Assembly: GCF_019649055.1 (NCBI RefSeq)
Contig: NW_026570340.1
Coordinates: 310,001-374,000 of the forward strand
Direction: 5' to 3'
Source: Paramacrobiotus metropolitanus
Taxonomy: Eukaryota; Tardigrada; Eutardigrada; Parachela; Macrobiotidae
Length of the DNA: 64,000 nt
Shown: piece by piece, positions 51,221-61,800 of the stretch
Numbering within the stretch: the first letter of the stretch is position 1
How the letters are laid out: each line of letters begins with the position of its first letter
Program-made: the position numbers and the translations under genes
The notes under the pieces: generated by a model
Seen by the model: the letters and a program-made list of their open reading frames with translations, nothing else
Told to the model about the DNA's origin: nothing
Databases searched by the model: none

Positions 51221-54200
51221 ACACGTGGATGCAAAAAAAATTACCATGCCGCTATCGGTTTGTGTTGCGACGTCGCCAATAGTGTGATTTATTCGAAGCC
51301 ACCTAGAGCAACACAAAACTGCAACAAACTCTCGTGTTGGTCACAAGGAGATAGCCAAAAACTGGATTGCGCTAATATAAGTGATTGTTAACAAATTGTT
51401 CATGCCGTTAGCGGTGTGTATCGTGAGATCGCCAATATTATGTCCTGATTGCATCCGCTTAGAGCAACACAAAACGCACCAGACATTCGTATCGAGCATG
51501 AGGAGATAGCCGAAATTTTTAAAGGCATCCATACACGTGGATGCAAAAAAAATTGCCATGGGCCGCTATCGGTTTGTGTTGCGACGTCGCCAATAGTGTG
51601 ATTTATTCGAAGCCACCTAGAGCAACACAAAACTGCAACAAACTCTCGCGTTGGTCACAAGGAGATAGCCAAAAACTGGATTGCGCCAATATAAGTGATT
51701 GTTAAACAAATTGTTCTATGCCGTTAGCGGTGTGTATCGTGAGATCGCCAATATTATGTCCTGATTGCATCCGCCTAGAGCAACACAAAACGCACCAGAG
51801 ATTCGTATCGAGCATGAGGAGATAGCCGAAATTTTTAATTGCATCCATACACGTGGATGCGGAAAAAATTGCCATGGGCCGCTATCGGTTTGTGTTGCGA
51901 CGTCGCCAATAGTGTGATTTATTCGAAGCCACCTAGAGCAACACAAAACTGCAACAAACTCTCGTGTTGGTCACAAGGAGATAGCCAAAAACCGGATTGC
52001 GCTAATATAAGTGATTGCTTAACAAATTGTTCTATGCCGTTAGCGGTGTGTATCGTGAGATCGCCAATATTATGTCCTGATTGCATCCGCCTAGAGCAAC
52101 ACAAAACGCACCAGACATTCGTATCGAGCATGAGGAGATAGCCGAAATTTTGTAAAGGCATCCATACACGTGGATGCAAAAAAAAATTGCCATGGGCCGC
52201 TATCGGTTTGTGTTGCGACGTCGCCAGTAGTGTGATTTATTCGAAGCCACCTAGAGTAACACAAAACTGCAACAAACTCTCGCGTTGGTCACAAGGAGAT
52301 AGCCAAAAACTGGATTGCGCCAATATAAGTGATTGTTAAACAAATTGTTCCATGCCGTTAGCGGTGTGGATCGTGAGATCGCCAATATTATGTCCTGATT
52401 GCATCCGCTTAGAGCAACACAAAACGCACCAGAGATTCGTATCGAGCATGAGGAGATAGCCGAAATTTTGTAAAGGCATCCATACACGTGGATGCAAAAA
52501 ATTGCCATGGGCCGCTATCGGTTTGTGTTGCGACGTCGCCAATAGTGTGATTTATTCGAAGCCACCTAGAGCAACACAAAACTGCAACAAACTCTCGTGT
52601 TGGTCACAAGGAGATAGCCAAAAACTGGATTGCGCTATTATAAGTGATTGCTTAAACAAATTGTTCTATGCCGTTAGCGGTGTGTATCGTGAGATCGCCA
52701 ATATTATGTCCTGATTGCATCCGCCTAGAGCAACACAAAACGCACCAGACATTCGTATCGAGCATGAGGAGATAGCCGAAATTTGGTAAAGGCATCCATA
52801 CACGTGGATGCAAAAAAAAATTGCCATGGGCCGCTATCGGTTTGTGTTGCGACGTCGCCAGTAGTGTGATTTATTCGAAGCCACCTAGAGTAACACAAAA
52901 CTGCAACAAACTCTCGCGTTGGTCACAAGGAGATAGCCAAAAACTGGATTGCGCCAATATAAGTGATTGTTAAACAAATTGTTCCATGCCGTTAGCGGTG
53001 TGGATCGTGAGATCGCCAATATTATGTCCTGATTGCATCTGCCTAGAGCAACACAAAAACGCACCAGACATTCGTATCGAGCATGAGGAGATAGCCGAAA
53101 TTTTTAATTGCATCCATACACGTGGATGCAAAAAAATTGCCATGGGCCGCTATCGGTTTGTGTTGCGACGTCGCCAATAGTGTGATTTATTCGAAGCCAC
53201 CTAGAGCAACACAAAACTGCAACAAACTCTCGCGTTGGTCACAAGGAGATAGCCAAAAACTGGATTGCGCTAATATAAGTGATTGCTAAACAAATTGTTC
53301 CATGCCGTTAGCGGTGTGTATCGTGAGATTGCCAATATTATGTCCTGATTGCATCCGCTTAGAGCAACACAAAACGCACCAGACATTCGTATCTAGCATG
53401 AGGAGATAGCCGAAATTTTTAAAGGCATCCATACACGTGGATGCAAAAAAATTGCCATGGGCCGCTATCGGTTTGTGTTGCGACATCGCCAATAGTGTGA
53501 TTTATTCGAAGCCACCTAGAGCAACACAAAACTGCAACAAACTCTCGTGTTGGTCACAAGGAGATAGCCAAAAACTGGATTGCGCTAATATAAGTGATTG
53601 TTAAACAAATTGTTCCATGCCGTTAGCGGTGTGTATCGTGAGATCGCCAATATTATGTCCTGATTGCATCCGCCTAGAGCAGCACAAAACGCACCAGACA
53701 TTCGTATCTAGCATGAGGAGATAGCCGAAATTTTTAAAGGCATCCATACACGTGGATGCAAAAAAAATTGCCATGGGCCGCTATCGGTTTGTGTTGCGAC
53801 GTCGCCAATAGTGTGATTTATTCGAAGCCACCTAGAGCAACACAAAACTGCAACAAACTCTCGTGTTGGTCACAAGGAGATAGCCAAAAACTGGATTGCG
53901 CTAATATAAGTGATTGTTAAACAAATTGTTCCATGCCGTTAGCGGTGTGTATCGTGAGATCGCCAATATTATGTCCTGATTGCATCCGCCTAGAGCAACA
54001 CAAAAACGCACCAGACATTCGTATCTAGCATGAGGAGATAGCCGAAATTTTTAAAGGCATCCATACACGTGGATGCAAAAAAAATTGCCATGGGCCGCTA
54101 TCGGTTTGTGTTGCGACGTCGCCAATAGTGTGATTTATTCGAAGCCACCTAGAGCAACACAAAACTGCAACAAACTCTCGCGTTGGTCACAAGGAGATAG

Positions 54201-57200
54201 CCAAAAACTGGATTGCGCTAATATAAGTGATTGTTAAACAAATTGTTCCATGCCGTTAGCGGTGTGTATCGTGAGATCGCCAATATTATGTCCTGATTGC
54301 ATCCGCCTAGAGCAACACAAAAACGCACCAGACATTCGTATCTAGCATGAGGAGATAGCCGAAATTTTTAAAGGCATCCATACACGTGGATGCAAAAAAT
54401 TACCATGGGCCGCTATCGGTTTGTGTTGCGACGTCGCCAATAGTGTGATTTATTCGAAGCCACCTAGAGCAACACAAAACTGCAACAAACTCTCGCGTTG
54501 GTCACAAGGAGATAGCCAAAAACTGGATTGCGCTAATATAAGTGATTGCTTAAACAAATTGTTCCATGCCGTTAGCGGTGTGTATCGTGAGATCGCCAAT
54601 ATTATGTCCTGATTGCATCCGCTTAGAGCAACACAAAAACGCACCAGACATTCGTATCGAGCATGAGGAGATAGCCGAAATTTTTAAAGGCATCCATACA
54701 CGTGGATGCAAAAAAATTGCCATGGGCCGCTATCGGTTTGTGTTGCGACGTCGCCAATAGTGTGATTTATTCGAAGCCACCTAGAGCAACACAAAACTGC
54801 AACAAACTCTCGTGTTGGTCACAAGGAGATAGCCAAAAACTGGATTGCGCTAATATAAGTGATTGCTTAAACAAATTGTTCCATGCCGTTAGCGGTGTGT
54901 ATCGTGAGATCGCCAATATTATGTCCTGATTGCATCCGCCTAGAGCAACACAAAAACGCACCAGACATTCGTATCGAGCATGAGGAGATAGCCGAAATTT
55001 TTAAAGGCATCCATACACGTGGATGCAAAAAAAATTGCCATGGGCCGCTATCGGTTTGTGTTGCGACGTCGCCAATAGTGTGATTTATTCGAAGCCACCT
55101 AGAGCAACACAAAACTGCAACAAACTCTCGTGTTGGTCACAAGGAGATAGCCAAAAACTGGATTGCGCTAATATAAGTGATTGTTAAACAAATTGTTCCA
55201 TGCCGTTAGCGGTGTGTATCGTGAGATCGCCAATATTATGTCCTGATTGCATCCGCCTAGAGCAACACAAAAACGCACCAGACATTCGTATCTAGCATGA
55301 GGAGATAGCCGAAATTTTTAAAGGCATCCATACACGTGGATGCAAAAAAATTGCCATGGGCCGCTATCGGTTTGTGTTGCGACGTCGCCAATAGTGTGAT
55401 TTATTCGAAGCCACCTAGAGCAACACAAAACTGCAACAAACTCTCGCGTTGGTCACAAGGAGATAGCCAAAAACTGGATTGCGCTAATATAAGTGATTGC
55501 TTAAACAAATTGTTCCATGCCGTTAGCGGTGTGTATCGTGAGATCGCCAATATTATGTCCTGATTGCATCCGCCTAGAGCAACACAAAAACGCACCAGAC
55601 ATTCGTATCTAGCATGAGGAGATAGCCGAAATTTTTAAAGGCATCCATACACGTGGATGCAAAAAAAATTGCCATGGGCCGCTATCGGTTTGTGTTGCGA
55701 CGTCGCCAATAGTGTGATTTATTCGAAGCCACCTAGAGCAACACAAAACTGCAACAAACTCTCGCGTTGGTCACAAGGAGATAGCCAAAAACTGGATTGC
55801 GCTAATATAAGTGATTGCTTAAACAAATTGTTCCATGCCGTTAGCGGTGTGTATCGTGAGATCGCCAATATTATGTCCTGATTGCATCCGCCTAGAGCAA
55901 CACAAAAACGCACCAGACATTCGTATCTAGCATGAGGAGATAGCCGAAATTTTTAAAGGCATCCATACACGTGGATGCAAAAAAATTGCCATGGGCCGCT
56001 ATCGGTTTGTGTTGCGACGTCGCCAATAGTGTGATTTATTCGAAGCCACCTAGAGCAACACAAAACTGCAACAAACTCTCGCGTTGGTCACAAGGAGATA
56101 GCCAAAAACTGGATTGCGCTAATATAAGTGATTGCTTAAACAAATTGTTCCATGCCGTTAGCGGTGTGTATCGTGAGATCGCCAATATTATGTCCTGATT
56201 GCATCCGCCTAGAGCAACACAAAAACGCACCAGACATTCGTATCTAGCATGAGGAGATAGCCGAAATTTTTAAAGGCATCCATACACGTGGATGCAAAAA
56301 AAATTGCCATGGGCCGCTATCGGTTTGTGTTGCGACGTCGCCAATAGTGTGATTTATTCGAAGCCACCTAGAGCAACACAAAACTGCAACAAACTCTCGC
56401 GTTGGTCACAAGGAGATAGCCAAAAACTGGATTGCGCTAATATAAGTGATTGTTAAACAAATTGTTCCATGCCGTTAGCGGTGTGTATCGTGAGATCGCC
56501 AATATTATGTCCTGATTGCATCCGCCTAGAGCAACACAAAAACGCACCAGACATTCGTATCTAGCATGAGGAGATAGCCGAAATTTTTAAAGGCATCCAT
56601 ACACGTGGATGCAAAAAAATTGCCATGGGCCGCTATCGGTTTGTGTTGCGACGTCGCCAATAGTGTGATTTATTCGAAGCCACCTAGAGCAACACAAAAC
56701 TGCAACAAACTCTCGTGTTGGTCACAAGGAGATAGCCAAAAACTGGATTGCGCTAATATAAGTGATTGTTAAACAAATTGTTCCATGCCGTTAGCGGTGT
56801 GTATCGTGAGATCGCCAATATTATGTCCTGATTGCATCCGCCTAGAGCAACACAAAAACGCACCAGACATTCGTATCTAGCATGAGGAGATAGCCGAAAT
56901 TTTTAAAGGCATCCATACACGTGGATGCAAAAAAATTGCCATGGGCCGCTATCGGTTTGTGTTGCGACGTCGCCAATAGTGTGATTTATTCGAAGCCACC
57001 TAGAGCAACACAAAACTGCAACAAACTCTCGCGTTGGTCACAAGGAGATAGCCAAAAACTGGATTGCGCTAATATAAGTGATTGTTAAACAAATTGTTCC
57101 ATGCCGTTAGCGGTGTGTATCGTGAGATCGCCAATATTATGTCCTGATTGCATCCGCTTAGAGCAACACAAAAACGCACCAGACATTCGTATCTAGCATG

Positions 57201-58521
57201 AGGAGATAGCCGAAATTTTTAAAGGCATCCATACACGTGGATGCAAAAAAATTGCCATGGGCCGCTATCGGTTTGTGTTGCGACGTCGCCAATAGTGTGA
57301 TTTATTCGAAGCCACCTAGAGCAACACAAAACTGCAACAAACTCTCGCGTTGGTCACAAGGAGATAGCCAAAAACTGGATTGCGCTAATATAAGTGATTG
57401 TTAAACAAATTGTTCCATGCCGTTAGCGGTGTGTATCGTGAGATCGCCAATATTATGTCCTGATTGCATCCGCTTAGAGCAACACAAAAACGCACCAGAC
57501 ATTCGTATCTAGCATGAGGAGATAGCCGAAATTTTTAAAGGCATCCATACACGTGGATGCAAAAAAAATTGCCATGGGCCGCTATCGGTTTGTGTTGCGA
57601 CGTCGCCAATAGTGTGATTTATTCGAAGCCACCTAGAGCAACACAAAACTGCAACAAACTCTCGCGTTGGTCACAAGGAGATAGCCAAAAACTGGATTGC
57701 GCTAATATAAGTGATTGTTAAACAAATTGTTCCATGCCGTTAGCGGTGTGTATCGTGAGATCGCCAATATTATGTCCTGATTGCATCCGCTTAGAGCAAC
57801 ACAAAAACGCACCAGACATTCGTATCTAGCATGAGGAGATAGCCGAAATTTTTAAAGGCATCCATACACGTGGATGCAAAAAAATTGCCATGGGCCGCTA
57901 TCGGTTTGTGTTGCGACGTCGCCAATAGTGTGATTTATTCGAAGCCACCTAGAGCAACACAAAACTGCAACAAACTCTCGCGTTGGTCACAAGGAGATAG
58001 CCAAAAACTGGATTGCGCTAATATAAGTGATTGTTAAACAAATTGTTCCATGCCGTTAGCGGTGTGTATCGTGAGATCGCCAATATTATGTCCTGATTGC
58101 ATCCGCTTAGAGCAACACAAAAACGCACCAGACATTCGTATCTAGCATGAGGAGATAGCCGAAATTTTTAAAGGCATCCATACACGTGGATGCAAAAAAA
58201 TTGCCATGGGCCGCTATCGGTTTGTGTTGCGACGTCGCCAATAGTGTGATTTATTCGAAGCCACCTAGAGCAACACAAAACTGCAACAAACTCTCGCGTT
58301 GGTCACAAGGAGATAGCCAAAAACTGGATTGCGCTAATATAAGTGATTGTTAAACAAATTGTTCCATGCCGTTAGCGGTGTGTATCGTGAGATCGCCAAT
58401 ATTATGTCCTGATTGCATCCGCTTAGAGCAACACAAAAACGCACCAGACATTCGTATCTAGCATGAGGAGATAGCCGAAATTTTTAAAGGCATCCATACA
58501 CGTGGATGCAAAAAAATTGCC

Positions 58522-58681
58522 ATGGGCCGCTATCGGTTTGTGTTGCGACGTCGCCAATAGTGTGATTTATTCGAAGCCACCTAGAGCAACACAAAACTGC
58601 AACAAACTCTCGCGTTGGTCACAAGGAGATAGCCAAAAACTGGATTGCGCTAATATAAGTGATTGTTAAACAAATTGTTCC
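58522..58681 (+). repeat. Representative monomer A (160 bp) of the satellite unit
   Basis: Given as the type copy of the first half-unit. It starts at ATGGGCCGCTATCGG, contains the palindrome GCGACGTCGC, the conserved core CCTAGAGCAACACAAAA and then AAGGAGATAGCC, and ends at AAATTGTTCC. It aligns with monomer B beginning at the same relative place: 25 of 33 positions match in the first block up to CGCCAATA, and 52 of 75 match in the following gapless block up to GATAGCC (by-eye count). Variable sites in A across the array include CTGG/CCGG, TCGTG/TCGCG, GCTAAT/GCCAAT and three forms of the segment after GTGATTG. Confidence 0.9.
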
Positions 58682-58837
58682 ATGCCGTTAGCGGTGTGTA
58701 TCGTGAGATCGCCAATATTATGTCCTGATTGCATCCGCTTAGAGCAACACAAAAACGCACCAGACATTCGTATCTAGCATGAGGAGATAGCCGAAATTTT
58801 TAAAGGCATCCATACACGTGGATGCAAAAAAATTGCC
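58682..58837 (+). repeat. Representative monomer B (156 bp) of the satellite unit
   Basis: Type copy of the second half-unit. It starts at ATGCCGTTAGCGG, carries the shared core CCTAGAGCAACACAAAA (here with CTTAG) and AGGAGATAGCC, then the hairpin and the A-tract, and ends at TTGCC. Relative to A it lacks the 10-bp palindrome (the aligned bases read GTGAGATCGC) but has gained self-complementary arms in the hairpin. The aligned 20 bases of A match at 12 positions and do not form the stem. Variable sites in B include CGCCTAG/CGCTTAG, ACAAAAACG/ACAAAACG, GACATTC/GAGATTC, ATCGAGC/ATCTAGC and the AAATTTT-AAAGG junction. Confidence 0.9.
58806..58825. repeat. Type copy of the per-unit hairpin with CACGTG
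   Basis: GCATCCA and TGGATGC form a perfect 7-bp stem around a 6-base loop (TACACG). The hexamer CACGTG, a palindromic E-box, spans the loop and the right arm. The sequence is almost invariant from the first unit (6848) to the last (63855), even where neighbouring bases vary. Deleted units at 26164 and 51164 keep it; the unit at 33.2 kb has a shortened form. It is directly followed by the A-tract. Confidence 0.8.
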
Positions 58838-58860
58838 ATGGGCCGCTATCGGTTTGTGTT

Positions 58861-58870
58861 GCGACGTCGC
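58861..58870. repeat. Type copy of the per-unit palindrome GCGACGTCGC
   Basis: A perfect 10-bp palindrome occurring once per unit in monomer A and absent from the aligned site of monomer B. It contains three CpG dinucleotides in an otherwise moderately AT-rich unit. Nearly all copies are intact; one mutated copy (GCGACATCGC) is seen at about 53480, and 50280-50610 holds copies whose following base changes (GTCGCAAA). Confidence 0.75.
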
Positions 58871-61800
58871 CAATAGTGTGATTTATTCGAAGCCACCTAG
58901 AGCAACACAAAACTGCAACAAACTCTCGCGTTGGTCACAAGGAGATAGCCAAAAACTGGATTGCGCTAATATAAGTGATTGTTAAACAAATTGTTCCATG
59001 CCGTTAGCGGTGTGTATCGTGAGATCGCCAATATTATGTCCTGATTGCATCCGCTTAGAGCAACACAAAAACGCACCAGACATTCGTATCTAGCATGAGG
59101 AGATAGCCGAAATTTTTAAAGGCATCCATACACGTGGATGCAAAAAAAATTGCCATGGGCCGCTATCGGTTTGTGTTGCGACGTCGCCAATAGTGTGATT
59201 TATTCGAAGCCACCTAGAGCAACACAAAACTGCAACAAACTCTCGCGTTGGTCACAAGGAGATAGCCAAAAACTGGATTGCGCTAATATAAGTGATTGTT
59301 AAACAAATTGTTCCATGCCGTTAGCGGTGTGTATCGTGAGATCGCCAATATTATGTCCTGATTGCATCCGCTTAGAGCAACACAAAAACGCACCAGACAT
59401 TCGTATCTAGCATGAGGAGATAGCCGAAATTTTTAAAGGCATCCATACACGTGGATGCAAAAAAAATTGCCATGGGCCGCTATCGGTTTGTGTTGCGACG
59501 TCGCCAATAGTGTGATTTATTCGAAGCCACCTAGAGCAACACAAAACTGCAACAAACTCTCGCGTTGGTCACAAGGAGATAGCCAAAAACTGGATTGCGC
59601 TAATATAAGTGATTGTTAAACAAATTGTTCCATGCCGTTAGCGGTGTGTATCGTGAGATCGCCAATATTATGTCCTGATTGCATCCGCTTAGAGCAACAC
59701 AAAAACGCACCAGACATTCGTATCGAGCATGAGGAGATAGCCGAAATTTTTAAAGGCATCCATACACGTGGATGCAGAAAAAGTTGCCATGGGCCGCTAT
59801 CGGTTTGTGTTGCGACGTCGCCAATAGTGTGATTTATTCGAAGCCACCTAGAGCAACACAAAACTGCAACAAACTCTCGCGTTGGTCACAAGGAGATAGC
59901 CAAAAACTGGATTGCGCTAATATAAGTGATTGTTAAACAAATTGTTCCATGCCGTTAGCGGTGTGTATCGTGAGATCGCCAATATTATGTCCTGATTGCA
60001 TCCGCTTAGAGCAACACAAAAACGCACCAGACATTCGTATCTAGCATGAGGAGATAGCCGAAATTTTTAAAGGCATCCATACACGTGGATGCAAAAAAAT
60101 TGCCATGGGCCGCTATCGGTTTGTGTTGCGACGTCGCCAATAGTGTGATTTATTCGAAGCCACCTAGAGCAACACAAAACTGCAACAAACTCTCGCGTTG
60201 GTCACAAGGAGATAGCCAAAAACTGGATTGCGCTAATATAAGTGATTGTTAAACAAATTGTTCCATGCCGTTAGCGGTGTGTATCGTGAGATCGCCAATA
60301 TTATGTCCTGATTGCATCCGCTTAGAGCAACACAAAAACGCACCAGACATTCGTATCTAGCATGAGGAGATAGCCAAAATTTTTAAAGGCATCCATACAC
60401 GTGGATGCAAAAAAATTGCCATGGGCCGCTATCGGTTTGTGTTGCGACGTCGCCAATAGTGTGATTTATTCGAAGCCACCTAGAGCAACACAAAACTGCA
60501 ACAAACTCTCGCGTTGGTCACAAGGAGATAGCCAAAAACTGGATTGCGCTAATATAAGTGATTGTTAAACAAATTGTTCCATGCCGTTAGCGGTGTGTAT
60601 CGTGAGATCGCCAATATTATGTCCTGATTGCATCCGCTTAGAGCAACACAAAAACGCACCAGACATTCGTATCTAGCATGAGGAGATAGCCGAAATTTTT
60701 AAAGGCATCCATACACGTGGATGCAAAAAAATTGCCATGGGCCGCTATCGGTTTGTGTTGCGACGTCGCCAATAGTGTGATTTATTCGAAGCCACCTAGA
60801 GCAACACAAAACTGCAACAAACTCTCGCGTTGGTCACAAGGAGATAGCCAAAAACTGGATTGCGCTAATATAAGTGATTGTTAAACAAATTGTTCCATGC
60901 CGTTAGCGGTGTGTATCGTGAGATCGCCAATATTATGTCCTGATTGCATCCGCTTAGAGCAACACAAAAACGCACCAGACATTCGTATCTAGCATGAGGA
61001 GATAGCCGAAATTTTTAAAGGCATCCATACACGTGGATGCAAAAAAATTGCCATGGGCCGCTATCGGTTTGTGTTGCGACGTCGCCAATAGTGTGATTTA
61101 TTCGAAGCCACCTAGAGCAACACAAAACTGCAACAAACTCTCGCGTTGGTCACAAGGAGATAGCCAAAAACTGGATTGCGCTAATATAAGTGATTGTTAA
61201 ACAAATTGTTCCATGCCGTTAGCGGTGTGTATCGTGAGATCGCCAATATTATGTCCTGATTGCATCCGCTTAGAGCAACACAAAAACGCACCAGACATTC
61301 GTATCTAGCATGAGGAGATAGCCGAAATTTTTAAAGGCATCCATACACGTGGATGCAAAAAAATTGCCATGGGCCGCTATCGGTTTGTGTTGCGACGTCG
61401 CCAATAGTGTGATTTATTCGAAGCCACCTAGAGCAACACAAAACTGCAACAAACTCTCGCGTTGGTCACAAGGAGATAGCCAAAAACTGGATTGCGCTAA
61501 TATAAGTGATTGTTAAACAAATTGTTCCATGCCGTTAGCGGTGTGTATCGTGAGATCGCCAATATTATGTCCTGATTGCATCCGCTTAGAGCAACACAAA
61601 AACGCACCAGACATTCGTATCTAGCATGAGGAGATAGCCGAAATTTTTAAAGGCATCCATACACGTGGATGCAAAAAAAATTGCCATGGGCCGCTATCGG
61701 TTTGTGTTGCGACGTCGCCAATAGTGTGATTTATTCGAAGCCACCTAGAGCAACACAAAACTGCAACAAACTCTCGCGTTGGTCACAAGGAGATAGCCAA

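Noticed and set aside
58522-58837. CENP-B box in the satellite
   Set aside because: TTCG words occur, but the required downstream CGGG pattern is missing from both monomers.
58840-58900. tRNA-like internal promoter (ATTCGAAGCC resembling a B box) that could make the unit a tRNA-derived SINE
   Set aside because: There is no matching A box at a suitable distance, no cloverleaf, and tandem rather than dispersed arrangement.
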